Of a stretch of 20,932 nucleotides of DNA, positions 1 to 8,280 are shown piece by piece (the stretch's first letter is position 1; every line of letters starts with the position of its first letter). Where the stretch lies: positions 1 to 20,932 of the IMG/VR virus record IMGVR_UViG_3300028388_002940. One strand, 5' to 3'. The notes beneath the pieces were generated by a model. That model saw nothing but the letters and a program-made list of their open reading frames with translations. It ran no database searches and was not told where the DNA came from. The translations under genes and the position numbers were made by a program. This DNA comes from a virus.

Positions 1-2628
1 ATTGTCACTTGCAATTGTTTTGTAAAAATTTGCTGGATTTTTTTCATACATATTTTTTAATTCTGATGGCTTATAACCAGAACCACTAGACAATGTATGA
101 AAGAATTTTTGAACACCAAGTGCTGATTTTATATCACCAAATATATCCATAGATGTTTCAAACTTCGCTTTTATTGTTCTGGCTGTTTCTTTGCCAGTTA
201 TCCAAGCCCACATCTCATAAAACATAGTACCTTCTAATTCATTATCTATTGATGTAAAGGCTATTTTAAAAGTATCAGTAAGAGCCTTGACAGAAGCAGT
301 AGCAGTGGCAATTGTTAATAATATTGCACCAAATCCAGCAGTACCAGCAACACCAAGCATATTCAATAACGATATACTTGCAGCTAATGAAGACATGAAT
401 CCACCAAGAGCAGCTAATATATTACCTGGCCCAAACAGAAACCCATAAAACAATCCACGTTTAATATTATCAGAAGAAGCCAATCCTAATAAATTGTTTA
501 TAATTGGCATTAAATTATTATCTAAAATGCCACTAACCAATTTAAGGTCTGATTTAACACCATCAAACAAAGTTGTAACTTCCTTAACAACGAAATTAAG
601 TGTTTTTTTACTTTCTTCGTATATAGATTTAATAAACACCTTAAGTTGGTCGCTCATTAGAGTTTTTTCTAAGCCTCTTAAAGTACCAGAAATGATTTCA
701 AAGAATTTCTTAATGTTGTTTATTTCATCATCTTCGCTTTTGATACCAAGCAAGCCAAGTACAGCACTAGCGCCGCCCTTGAGTATGTTTTGCGTACTTT
801 CAAACATAGAACTTAATGAATTAGATATAGATTTCGCTAAATCAGTAAAAGTTGATGTCGCTGTAAACGATTCAATTTGTTTTCTGATTCCAATGAGTTT
901 ATCAACAACTTTATCATAAAAGCCAGATTGACCAATCGCCTGTTGGAATTTAAACCATTCGCCCTCGAGTTTGCTTAATTGCACAGAGAACTGCCTTGAT
1001 GCTCTTTCTAATGATTCTTCGTCGTAGAAATCGCCAAGATAATTAGCAAGCGTTTTAAGCATGGCCTCTGGGTCATTCTTCATATCACGAATTGATCTAC
1101 CATGCTCATCAAAAATAAGATTAACAGGTATTTCAAAGCGTCTTTGCAATGACCGTAAATCACCAGACAATGCTTCACGTAAAGAGAACTGAGCACCAGC
1201 AATACCCCACTCTGGTTCAATCTGCGATAATGCCATTGTTACTTGATATGTATCTTTTAAAGTTTCATGAACTTTAGTTGAATCCTGTAACATAGTTCTT
1301 AATGGCCCAACCAGTGCAAATGCTTTTGTTGATTGATATACCTGTTCAAATGATATAGGTAATTTTTCAGCAACTTCGAAAGAAGCCTCCATTAGTCTAT
1401 TTACTGCGGGCATTGTTTTCATCATACCAAGCAGACCTATTTCAAATCCACGCATCTTATCAGTAGCGAATACGATACCTGATGAAAATGTTTTCATTGC
1501 CATACCAAGACCAACCATAGCACCAACACCAGCAACACCAAACAATCCTACAGTTTTTAATAATGTTTTAAATAACCCCAATAACCTATCACCAATAGAG
1601 TAAAGCGCATTAAATGATTTTTTCAAGCCACCAAATAATTTAGATATTTTATTACCATCGTCAGTTATAAAGTCTTTAAATTCCTGGCCAATTCTTGCAA
1701 ATGGCTTTATTGGTACGTTACCACCACCCGAAGCCGCTATTAACTTTTGTTCATTTTTGAATGATTCTTTTTCTAACTTTTTGTAATAATCAGCCATAGA
1801 AGTTAATACTTTGCTTTTACCAGCAGTTATTGATTTTACACTTTCATTAAATGCTGATTTCCAGTGTGCTGATTGTTGCTTATCAAGACGTGTTTTATTT
1901 TTGAATGATTCTTTTTCTAACTTTTTGTAATAATCGGCCATAGAAGTTAATACTTTGCTTTTACCAGCAGTTATTGATTTTACACTTTCATTAAATGCTG
2001 ATTTCCAGTATGCCGATTGTTGCTTTTGTATTTTCATCATCTCTTTTGCAATATACTTTTCTTGCTCAAGAGCCATGTTATTAACTTTAATTTGTTCTGG
2101 TGTTAATAATTGAAGTCCTTTTAAATTTGGTTGTTGGCGAAATGCTTTGTTGCCACTTACAGACCTATAATCCTTTGCTGATAAATAATTAGCTCCAAAT
2201 GGAGCAGCCATATTAGCGGCGGATTTAGCTACAGATTTTTTTGTTTTTTCTGTCTGTGTGATTGTTTGTTTTTCCAATGATTGAATATGGTTAATCATTG
2301 TATTGATTATTTTACCAAATTCAGCATCATTCGTTTTCTGAACTTGAGCTGCAACTGTAGTCATTGCCGAGTTAAATTCTTTGCCTATTGTAGTTGCCAT
2401 ATTTTTAAATTCAGCTCTAAAAAAAGAACTGATTGTAGTTTTAGAACCAACCTTACCAAAAAATGCCATTCTAATCTTAGATTGAATTCCTTTACTAGAT
2501 TCTTCAATCTTGCCTTCAAGAGATTTAAACGACTTTGCTAGTTTTTTCAGTTCATTGTCAACTGATTTAAACGAAGCAGCGTCAAGTTTTAACTTGAGAT
2601 AAAATTCTGTTACTTTCTTTTCAGCCAT
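1..2628 (-). CDS. Tail tape measure protein (partial, C-terminus beyond window)
   Basis: This frame is open from ATG at 2628 to the window edge (876 codons, no stop). The start follows AGGAGC with a 7-base spacer. The protein begins MAEKKVTEFYLKLKLDA and is rich in Lys, Ser, Phe and Leu, with long helical stretches. Hydrophobic Gly/Ala-rich segments lie near residues 357-373 and 725-776, the latter containing GNILAALGGFMSSLAAS. Residues about 202-292 hold a tandem duplication. Great length, helical character, hydrophobic patches and a position directly after a frameshifted tail chaperone are the usual signs of a tape measure, which sets tail length and forms the core around which tube subunits assemble. 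The identification rests on these features and on synteny, not on a conserved catalytic motif. The tail tip genes should lie further left, outside the window. Confidence 0.87.
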   Translation of the reverse strand, partial: MAEKKVTEFYLKLKLDAASFKSVDNELKKLAKSFKSLEGKIEESSKGIQSKIRMAFFGKVGSKTTISSFFRAEFKNMATTIGKEFNSAMTTVAAQVQKTNDAEFGKIINTMINHIQSLEKQTITQTEKTKKSVAKSAANMAAPFGANYLSAKDYRSVSGNKAFRQQPNLKGLQLLTPEQIKVNNMALEQEKYIAKEMMKIQKQQSAYWKSAFNESVKSITAGKSKVLTSMADYYKKLEKESFKNKTRLDKQQSAHWKSAFNESVKSITAGKSKVLTSMADYYKKLEKESFKNEQKLIAASGGGNVPIKPFARIGQEFKDFITDDGNKISKLFGGLKKSFNALYSIGDRLLGLFKTLLKTVGLFGVAGVGAMVGLGMAMKTFSSGIVFATDKMRGFEIGLLGMMKTMPAVNRLMEASFEVAEKLPISFEQVYQSTKAFALVGPLRTMLQDSTKVHETLKDTYQVTMALSQIEPEWGIAGAQFSLREALSGDLRSLQRRFEIPVNLIFDEHGRSIRDMKNDPEAMLKTLANYLGDFYDEESLERASRQFSVQLSKLEGEWFKFQQAIGQSGFYDKVVDKLIGIRKQIESFTATSTFTDLAKSISNSLSSMFESTQNILKGGASAVLGLLGIKSEDDEINNIKKFFEIISGTLRGLEKTLMSDQLKVFIKSIYEESKKTLNFVVKEVTTLFDGVKSDLKLVSGILDNNLMPIINNLLGLASSDNIKRGLFYGFLFGPGNILAALGGFMSSLAASISLLNMLGVAGTAGFGAILLTIATATASVKALTDTFKIAFTSIDNELEGTMFYEMWAWITGKETARTIKAKFETSMDIFGDIKSALGVQKFFHTLSSGSGYKPSELKNMYEKNPANFYKTIASDN
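1753..2025 (-). repeat. Tandem duplication of 48 codons inside the tape measure gene
   Basis: Two 129-base copies, 1753-1881 and 1897-2025, have a period of 144 bases (48 codons) and differ at about three positions by eye. Each encodes QQSA(Y/H)WKSAFNESVKSI followed by TAGKSKVLTSMADYYKKLEKESFKN. The period is a multiple of three, so the frame is kept and the protein is lengthened by one repeat. The near-identity at DNA level indicates a recent duplication. Confidence 0.95.
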
Positions 2629-2652
2629 TTTATAAGCTCCTAAAAGCATAAG

Positions 2653-2682
2653 ATAGAGGTACACATTTTAGTGTACCTCTAT
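2653..2682 (-). terminator. Hairpin between tail chaperone and tape measure genes
   Basis: A perfect 12-base-pair stem (2653-2664 with 2671-2682) closes a 6-base loop. On the minus strand it begins at the TAG stop of the frameshifted chaperone ORF and ends about 25 bases before the tape measure start. The tract after the stem is only moderately T-rich (ATCTTATGCTTTT), so it may be a weak or attenuating terminator or an mRNA processing/stability element. The stem itself is seen directly; the role is inferred. Confidence 0.55.
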
Positions 2683-3511
2683 TTATTAGTTTTATTTGTT
2701 CGTTTATTTACTAATTCACTAGATGCCGATTTAAGACGAATATGATCAACTATTTGTATTTTTTCAAATATTTCTCTACGTTCATCTATATCAATGATAC
2801 CATAAATATCGAAAAGTGCCAATATGGACTGAAATAATATACCGATTGGCTGACCCATCCCAGCAACTATTTGTTGATGAGCACATTTTTGATATAGTTC
2901 AAAGATATAACTGTTTCTAACACTTAGCGCAGGCTTACCAAATGGACATTCGTATGAGTATATGCAGGGTGGCTCTGGTAAGGGGTTTTTACACGGGTCT
3001 TTTTTATGCTTAAACTTGTAATGTTCTTCACAGTCTTTGCATGAACCTCGACCCGGTGTAAATAACCACTCTGCAAACTCAATTAGTTTTTTACTTCGGC
3101 CTTTTCAATTTCGTCTTGAAAATTAGCAGCATCTTTAACAGAGTCAAAAATCCAACTATCAAGTCCATACATTGCTTCTACAAGCTCTGACAGGTTTTCC
3201 TGTGAGAACTGGAATTCATCATCAGGATTAACAGCGGAAAGATCAATAGGAATTCTGGTGGCAAGCCAACGATAAGTCATGCCTTTCCAGCCTTTTACAC
3301 AGCGTTCAAAGATAACCTTTTTCATTTTTTCAAAATCAAGTTCATCGTCCATCTGTCTTGTATGAGGATTTACTGTTTTCTTTGTGTAAAGAGCCGTGAT
3401 TTTCTGAAGTTCTGATTTGTGCAAAAATTCCAACTGAAAAAATACACCAAATTTATCATCAAATGCTACTTCTGAAACACGATTCGTTTTGATAATATCT
3501 TTAAGACCCAT
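2679..3511 (-). CDS. Tail assembly chaperone, -1 frameshifted long form (gpGT-like)
   Basis: The long product reads zero frame from ATG 3511 through A AAA AAC at 3092-3086, slips back one base, and continues in the -1 frame from CTA at 3086-3084 to TAG at 2681-2679, giving about 277 residues. The downstream 135-codon frame has no ATG near its beginning (first Met about halfway, in AGMGQPIGIL), so it is best explained as a frameshift extension. The extension starts LIEFAEWLFTPGRG, has a cysteine cluster (CKDCEEH, DPC, PPC, YEC) and ends in a charged Lys/Asn-rich tail. In lambda and many other long-tailed phages the equivalent gpG/gpGT pair coats the tape measure and recruits tube subunits. Position between tube and tape measure genes fits exactly. 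Confidence 0.85.
3083..3511 (-). CDS. Tail assembly chaperone, short form (gpG-like)
   Basis: This 142-residue protein begins MGLKDIIKTNRVSEVAFDDK at ATG 3511, preceded by TAGGAGC and ATATATT. The same frame extends 24 codons upstream to 3583, but that part crosses a terminator hairpin and lacks a good ribosome binding site, so it is unlikely to be translated. The sequence has an N-terminal beta-rich part (FGVFFQLEFL) and a helical C-terminal half (ENLSELVEAMYGLDSWIF). It stops at TAA immediately after a slippery heptamer. Such abundant short forms act with a rarer frameshifted form as chaperones for tail assembly and are absent from the finished virion. Identification is by position and by the frameshift arrangement. 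Confidence 0.82.
   Translation of the reverse strand: MGLKDIIKTNRVSEVAFDDKFGVFFQLEFLHKSELQKITALYTKKTVNPHTRQMDDELDFEKMKKVIFERCVKGWKGMTYRWLATRIPIDLSAVNPDDEFQFSQENLSELVEAMYGLDSWIFDSVKDAANFQDEIEKAEVKN
3086..3092 (-). other. Slippery heptamer A AAA AAC for programmed -1 frameshifting
   Basis: On the minus strand the heptamer is in the correct phase: codons GTA, AAA, AAC, then the TAA stop at 3085-3083. It matches the X XXY YYZ rule, and both tRNAs would re-pair well after slipping. An AAGG tract lies a few bases upstream and could act as a stimulatory Shine-Dalgarno-like element. No convincing downstream pseudoknot was found by eye. Confidence 0.85.
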
Positions 3512-3533
3512 AATATATGCTCCTAAATAAAAA

Positions 3534-3566
3534 TTGTGGTACAACACTCTTCGTATTGTACCACAA
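3534..3566 (-). terminator. Rho-independent terminator after tail tube gene
   Basis: A perfect 11-base-pair stem (3534-3544 with 3556-3566; TTGTGGTACAA and its complement) closes an 11-base loop. On the minus strand it is followed directly by TTTTTATTT. It lies between the tail tube stop (3600) and the chaperone start (3511), so it would lower expression of downstream tail genes relative to the abundant tube protein. Read-through, or another promoter, must supply the tape measure operon. Confidence 0.8.
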
Positions 3567-3599
3567 CTAATTTTAAAAATCAACAGATATTTAAAGCTT

Positions 3600-4580
3600 T
3601 TATTCGTCTTCCTGAAGTTCGATAGAAGCAGAACTATTGACGATTGTAACGGTCACATCCGTTGTGCTAGTTGTATCATATCTAGCTTGAAATGTGAAGT
3701 TCAGGTTAATTCCAGTAGGTGCATCAATAGCTGGACTTTCACCACCAAGCTTAACTTTAGGAAATTCAATTGTAATAGAGTCTGTTCCATTGTCAAAAAC
3801 ATATCTCAGTCCACATTCTGTACCAGCAGTATACAGAGCATAAAGTTCTGTATCTTCAAAGAACATAGCAAATGCACCAGAGCAGTTTCTAACGCCGTAT
3901 TCAGCAGATGCACGTTCATCGTCACCAAGAACATAACCATCCGTTTCAATATTGTTAGCAATGTTGATAGACCCAGAAACACAATTACCAAGGGCAACCC
4001 ATCCACCACTATGATCAGTTTCTATTGTTACTTGATAGCCAGTAAATCCATTTTTACTTGGATATACAGCGGTATCAATATCAATCTGTTCTGTATCATG
4101 ATGTAATTCTGTTTTACCAATCAAATCCCAAGTTACACTGTGAAACCCTTCCTGTACTATATCAATAACCATGCTGTTAACACGGCAACCCGGATACAAG
4201 AAATGCTTATCAATATTAATGAAACTCTTTTGGATTGAAATGCCTTCTAGGGTGTCAGCAGAACCTTTAAGAACGTGAGTATAAGGGCCAGAACCAGTAG
4301 TAGTTACAGTTCCTTTACCAAGAAGATGTCTGATAAGAATTTCAAGACCTTCTGGTAAAAGATCAGTAACAATACTACCTTGTACAGCTTTATTTCCATC
4401 GGCAAGACCTACAATAGCTCTCTGTCTATTGATGGTTTCGGATTGGAATGTATTTTTAGAACCACCCAGATTAATTGAACGGTGATTTATGCCATGAATC
4501 GCAGCCGGGGTAGGATCTAATGTACCCCAAGCAGCCTCTTGCGTAAAAACAACAGCACTTTTTGAACCAGTTGCTCGCAT
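3600..4580 (-). CDS. Major tail tube protein
   Basis: This 326-residue protein begins MRATGSKSAVVFTQEAAWGT and has a TAAGGAG ribosome binding site 7 bases before ATG 4580. It is rich in Gly, Thr, Ser and Asp with alternating beta-strand patterns, for example YQVTIETDHSGGWVALGNCV and INLNFTFQARYDTTSTTDVT. This resembles the family of phage tail tube proteins often annotated from the opening 'G..S..........WGT' motif. Tube proteins polymerise as stacked hexameric rings around the tape measure. It sits after the tail terminator gene and before the tail chaperone, the standard place. A terminator directly follows, consistent with high expression. Family assignment is by recognised sequence style and synteny. 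Confidence 0.85.
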   Translation of the reverse strand: MRATGSKSAVVFTQEAAWGTLDPTPAAIHGINHRSINLGGSKNTFQSETINRQRAIVGLADGNKAVQGSIVTDLLPEGLEILIRHLLGKGTVTTTGSGPYTHVLKGSADTLEGISIQKSFINIDKHFLYPGCRVNSMVIDIVQEGFHSVTWDLIGKTELHHDTEQIDIDTAVYPSKNGFTGYQVTIETDHSGGWVALGNCVSGSINIANNIETDGYVLGDDERASAEYGVRNCSGAFAMFFEDTELYALYTAGTECGLRYVFDNGTDSITIEFPKVKLGGESPAIDAPTGINLNFTFQARYDTTSTTDVTVTIVNSSASIELQEDE

Positions 4581-4591
4581 AAATTTACTCC

Positions 4592-5062
4592 TTAGATGTT
4601 ACTCTTATTGAACGCATATACGATAATCATTGAGAAAACAAACCCACCGTAAGGATAAATCATTTCATCTACAGTTTCAATAAGGATTGGCAAAACGTAG
4701 TCGCATAATTTACCCAATGTTTCATCTTTGATCATAGCAAGAAAAATATCACGTTGCAAGCTATTCATTATAGAATCTAAGTTTGGAGTATTTTCATTGG
4801 CTTTTGTAAAGCATACAATTTGTATCTTAATTTTATTTTCAAAATTTCCACCAGGTAATGCTTCAAAGTCCTCGCCTTCATTATTTAATATAATCCAGTT
4901 ATTTGGCTTATGTAAAATATCATCTTCTGTTATATTGATATATTGTCTATCAACATAACCCACATCATTATTAAAGAAATTAATACCATCATATGTATTT
5001 GTGGTTTGAATATTTCTTAATACTTCTTCAACCCGATTCAATATGTTTTCTTTTCTTGACAT
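4592..5062 (-). CDS. Tail terminator / tail completion protein (probable)
   Basis: A 156-residue protein starting MSRKENILNRVEEVLRNIQT. It alternates an N-terminal helix, a strand-rich middle (KIKIQIVCFTKANE) and a helix with an ordered run (NLDSIMNSLQRDIFLAMIKD), then a hydrophobic beta end (GGFVFSMIIVYAF). This layout resembles small tail terminator proteins, which cap the tube at the head-proximal end. The 'KAN...DSIMNSLQRDI' part is typical of that group as found in many siphoviruses. It lies directly upstream of the tube gene with an 11-base gap. A neck protein is the main alternative. Confidence 0.62.
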   Translation of the reverse strand: MSRKENILNRVEEVLRNIQTTNTYDGINFFNNDVGYVDRQYINITEDDILHKPNNWIILNNEGEDFEALPGGNFENKIKIQIVCFTKANENTPNLDSIMNSLQRDIFLAMIKDETLGKLCDYVLPILIETVDEMIYPYGGFVFSMIIVYAFNKSNI

Positions 5063-5078
5063 AGTTTTATTCCCACAC

Positions 5079-5705
5079 TTATTTCAAATTTAAGAACTTT
5101 TCTTGTATCCGTTCAAACCAAAAACTAACTTCTTTTTCAATGTGTTCTGAAGACTTATAGCCACCAAATGGCGGGATTGTTAATTTCCCTTTAATGCCCC
5201 AGTTCCATTTTACTCTTCCATATTTACCAGTCCATACTAGTAACTTTTTTGATTTCTTCTTATCGCCCGGAATTTGATACTCTTTGCGACCATGTTCAAA
5301 GATATTAAACATTGCTTTTGATGTAAACTTCCAAACACGTCTACTAGCAGAACCTTTATTCAGTGACTTCATTCTTATTACATGTTTACCAAATTTGCCA
5401 TCTGTAAATTTATTAAATAATCTGTAAACATGTTCAGTTGATGTGTTTGTAGTTCTTCTAACAGAATAAGCAGACATCATGTACTTATTCATTGGTTTAG
5501 ATTTATCTATTTCATATGGATGTGTGCTATTATCCATGATTTTACGCATTGTAGATTTTAATTTTCTATTAATATTCGTTGAATTGACACCACGAAGTAT
5601 ATTTATTGCTTTTTTCTGAAATTGCTTTGAATAACTTAATAGATAGTCAAACACACCGTTTAACCCATCTACAGACATGTTAATGAAATCAAATTTCTTA
5701 GCCAA
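5079..5705 (-). CDS. Neck / HK97 gp10-like tail-completion protein (probable)
   Basis: The frame begins with TTG at 5705 (MAKKFDFINMSVDGLNGVFD), which has AAGGTG 7 bases upstream at 5713-5718; the next Met is codon 10, so TTG is preferred. The start overlaps the end of the connector gene by 8 bases. The 208-residue product is strongly basic and aromatic (LLVWTGKYGRVKWNWGIKGK, with HGRKEYQIPG before it) and ends in an amphipathic helix. Basic proteins of this size with a 'F..HG....' segment between connector and tail terminator are often HK97 gp10-like or minor tail Z-like proteins that join head and tail. That is inference from position and general character. Confidence 0.5.
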   Translation of the reverse strand: MAKKFDFINMSVDGLNGVFDYLLSYSKQFQKKAINILRGVNSTNINRKLKSTMRKIMDNSTHPYEIDKSKPMNKYMMSAYSVRRTTNTSTEHVYRLFNKFTDGKFGKHVIRMKSLNKGSASRRVWKFTSKAMFNIFEHGRKEYQIPGDKKKSKKLLVWTGKYGRVKWNWGIKGKLTIPPFGGYKSSEHIEKEVSFWFERIQEKFLNLK

Positions 5706-6372
5706 GTTTATTCACCTTCTTTTTAATATCTCGACAAATTGCATCAAGTTCATCTTTGCGTAAGCTATATGCATCTTGTGGGGTGAATGATGACTCAGTG
5801 GTATTACCACGTCTATCGAAATTAAACACATTGCCATTATTTGCAGCGCGATTTGATTGATAGCTTGGGTCGTTCTTATAATAGATTACAAGTGATATAA
5901 ACTCATCTTCAAATATGCGTGGTATTTCATCTATAGTTCTATATCTTGCATATTCGTAGTAAATTGTTTCAGATGTTGTAGGCGTTGGAATTAAATCAAA
6001 TGTATCATTACTAACAATTCTAGCATCAACTGGCTTAATTCGTCGCTGTGTTTCATGTTCGTATATATCAGTAATTTGTTGTGATAAGCTGAATCCACCC
6101 CGCCTAGCAACGTCTGGGATATCAGCATCCCCAAAAGGATTTACATTACTTGGCGAATTGTAATATACGTTCTCTATTTTGATTAAGTCGGCATGGGATA
6201 CACTGTATCTAGTCTGGTTGATAACAGTTGTAATAGAAGATGTTTCTAAATATGGATAGAATTCAGATATTTTTCGTGTAGAACGAGAGATGATAGCATC
6301 AAGTTGTGGTGTGTTGATACTATCCATATTGTAAAGATCAGATAATAGTTGTTTGAATTCTTCCAGTGTCAT
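5698..6372 (-). CDS. Head-tail connector (adaptor) protein (probable)
   Basis: I take ATG 6372 (MTLEEFKQLLSDLYNMD) as start because AGGGG lies 8 bases upstream; a GTG three codons earlier overlaps that ribosome binding site and is less likely. The 224-residue protein has an N-terminal helical bundle, a middle with repeated Asp/Tyr turns (TFDLIPTPTTSETIYYEYAR) and a C-terminal helix (DELDAICRDIKKKVNK). The pattern 'F.L.P.P......I...Y.' followed by a helical region resembles gp6-type connectors that dock under the portal. Its start overlaps the preceding methyltransferase gene by 35 bases and its end overlaps the next gene, indicating translational coupling. Confidence 0.55.
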   Translation of the reverse strand: MTLEEFKQLLSDLYNMDSINTPQLDAIISRSTRKISEFYPYLETSSITTVINQTRYSVSHADLIKIENVYYNSPSNVNPFGDADIPDVARRGGFSLSQQITDIYEHETQRRIKPVDARIVSNDTFDLIPTPTTSETIYYEYARYRTIDEIPRIFEDEFISLVIYYKNDPSYQSNRAANNGNVFNFDRRGNTTESSFTPQDAYSLRKDELDAICRDIKKKVNKLG

Positions 6373-7231
6373 AAAAACCACCCCTATTTGTTTTTAAGGG
6401 CTGGTAGCCCCAGTGCTTCAATTGTTCGGAATAATCAGCCACCTTTAAACCAGCATCAGCAGCAGCTTTAATAACTGTTTCATTACTGTGTTTAAAATAC
6501 GCCATATCTGCGTTGGCAGAATCATCACCAGCGTTAAAGATCACTAACACTTTGCCACCATCTTTTAACACCCGTTTAAATTCTACAAAGGCTGGTTTAA
6601 GCAGCTCTGGTGATAAATGATTTAACACATATGAACCATGAACAAAGTCAATAGTTTTATTGTCAACTGATTTCATATTGTGTGCTGATTCATTGATAAA
6701 TCTTACACCTCTGAATGTTTTACCAGACAAGCATTTGGCAACGTCTACAGCAACAGCCATAACACCATTCATTTTAAACCCAAATGCAATAGCACCATAT
6801 GCTGCACCTACATCTAAGAGCGTCTTATTTCTCAAGCCAAATGTTCTTGTAAACATAGAAGCATATGCCTGTTGCCACTTACCATATGCCTGATAATCAC
6901 AGCCTTTTTCTTTTAAGCTATTAAAGTAATCTTCATTGAAGTGCTTTTGATACATTTCAAACAATGATTCATCTATGGCTGGCTTATCTTCATCAATTGC
7001 AATAGATTCAACCTCAACAGCACTCTCTTGTGTATTAACAGGTTCTTCTTCTTTAATTTCTTCCGTCTGTTCTTCTTCTGGAACAATTGCTTCTTCTACA
7101 ACACAATCTTCCATATCCAACTCAATATCATTGAGTTCGGTGCCTGCTTCTAAATCACCAATATCTGTTAAATTTTCTTTGGTTTCTATTGGTTCTTCCA
7201 ATAATTGTTTCTTTTTACGACCTCTAGGCAT
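6338..7231 (-). CDS. Class I SAM-dependent methyltransferase with acidic N-terminal tail
   Basis: The 297-residue protein starts MPRGRKKKQL at ATG 7231 behind AGGAGT. Residues about 12-85 are a low-complexity acidic stretch (many Glu and Asp), probably disordered. Residues about 86-297 hold a Rossmann-fold methyltransferase: motif I LLDVGAAYG at 138-146, an acidic post-I residue in VAVDVAKC (Asp163), and the typical late segment VLKDGGKVLVIFNAG (221-235). It resembles UbiE/type 11 small-molecule or protein methyltransferases, not DNA methyltransferases, because no NPPY-like motif is present. It sits directly after two glycosyltransferase genes and before a connector gene, so a substrate on a virion glycan or virion protein is plausible. 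The substrate cannot be told from sequence. Confidence 0.78.
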   Translation of the reverse strand: MPRGRKKKQLLEEPIETKENLTDIGDLEAGTELNDIELDMEDCVVEEAIVPEEEQTEEIKEEEPVNTQESAVEVESIAIDEDKPAIDESLFEMYQKHFNEDYFNSLKEKGCDYQAYGKWQQAYASMFTRTFGLRNKTLLDVGAAYGAIAFGFKMNGVMAVAVDVAKCLSGKTFRGVRFINESAHNMKSVDNKTIDFVHGSYVLNHLSPELLKPAFVEFKRVLKDGGKVLVIFNAGDDSANADMAYFKHSNETVIKAAADAGLKVADYSEQLKHWGYQPLKTNRGGFYDTGRIQTTII

Positions 7232-7233
7232 AA

Positions 7234-8280
7234 TTAAACTCCTAATATAGATTTTACTTTTTCAAATAATTCATTTCTTATCATATCATAATTCACTTCT
7301 GTCATGCAACGAATCTTACCGCCACATCTTACTCTGGTTTCAAAGCAAGGTTCACATCCTATATATTTTGTCAAGTCAATTGCTTTTGCTTTTTTAGGGT
7401 ATTGTGGATGTAGGGTTATGCGCTCTGATTCCCTAGTTGATGCCAAGAACGTTAATGTAGGGCAGTTTGCACTATGGCACATCCAAAGTACACCACTGTC
7501 CATTGTAATACACAAATCAAGTTTTTCTAACAGTGCTATAACTTGTGGACTTTTTAACTTACCACACAAATTTATTATATTTTTGCCTTCAAATCCTTTG
7601 TCCTTGTCTTGATCTATCAGAATGACATAATAATCCTTTGATAATTCTTCGGCGATTTTATGTATCATTTCGATTGGTAGAGTTTTCATGCAACCAGAAC
7701 CACGAATTTGTAGTCCAATTAAAGGTTTGTCTTTCTTAAAATCTGGCACAATAACACCACCCTTCCATACACAAGACCAATCTAATTCGGTTGGTTGTAT
7801 ATTTTTTAAATTGAAAAAATCCAAGTAGATAAAAACACGATGTTGTGCGTTTTCTTTATTTTCAATCGAGTGATCTCTCTCAAGGATACCATTTGTTGAT
7901 AATATAAATCCAAAATTAAGTTGAGAAATATCACCATTTAGCCATTCTTTTGTAAAAAAACGAATGTCGTTGTAAATATAGGATAATTCTTTTGCAAATC
8001 TATCACTTGTGATAACTTTGACATTTTTTATTCCTAGTTTTTTCTTTAACATTCTACACACAGGAACTATTTGTATTAAATCTCCAAGTGCGTAATCTCT
8101 ATGTATTGTTAAATTATCTGCCCCAACAATACAATTCATGTTAAATTCTGCGAATGAACTATGATCTATGTCTTTGTATGCAGACAAATCAACTATCATA
8201 TTGGGATGAATGGCTATTGGATATGCATCCTTATTGGAATAAATTAATTGAGTTATTTTACTTTTGTTGTAAGATAGCAT
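7234..8280 (-). CDS. Glycosyltransferase family 9 (heptosyltransferase-like)
   Basis: The 348-residue protein has both lobes of a GT-B enzyme. The N-lobe carries RDYALGDLIQIVPV (61-74), the usual family 9 entry motif. The C-lobe carries IGLQIRGSGCMKTLP (188-202), a family-typical MDSG (260-263) with the following helix, and HP at 291-292. A Cys cluster (C309, C312, C319, C325) near the end matches the 'C.PCF......C....CM' tail common in family 9. Known members move heptose or related sugars to lipopolysaccharide cores. The gene starts at ATG 8280 after AGAGG, overlapping its upstream paralogue by 23 bases. Inside a virion operon it more likely glycosylates a phage product or alters a surface glycan; this is inference. 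Confidence 0.85.
   Translation of the reverse strand: MLSYNKSKITQLIYSNKDAYPIAIHPNMIVDLSAYKDIDHSSFAEFNMNCIVGADNLTIHRDYALGDLIQIVPVCRMLKKKLGIKNVKVITSDRFAKELSYIYNDIRFFTKEWLNGDISQLNFGFILSTNGILERDHSIENKENAQHRVFIYLDFFNLKNIQPTELDWSCVWKGGVIVPDFKKDKPLIGLQIRGSGCMKTLPIEMIHKIAEELSKDYYVILIDQDKDKGFEGKNIINLCGKLKSPQVIALLEKLDLCITMDSGVLWMCHSANCPTLTFLASTRESERITLHPQYPKKAKAIDLTKYIGCEPCFETRVRCGGKIRCMTEVNYDMIRNELFEKVKSILGV

Noticed and set aside
494-919. 141-codon open frame on the plus strand
   Set aside because: It is antisense to the tape measure gene; low-complexity Ser/Leu content is what a complementary frame of a Lys/Ser-rich helical protein gives.
1753-2025. CRISPR-like or regulatory repeat array
   Set aside because: There are only two long copies, both coding and in frame within the tape measure gene.
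3511-3583. N-terminal 24-codon extension of the tail chaperone
   Set aside because: It would be translated through a terminator hairpin and has no ribosome binding site, whereas ATG 3511 has a strong one.
3534-4106. 190-codon open frame on the plus strand
   Set aside because: It lies antisense to the tail tube gene and the terminator, has no ribosome binding site or recognisable composition, and the minus-strand gene explains the region fully.
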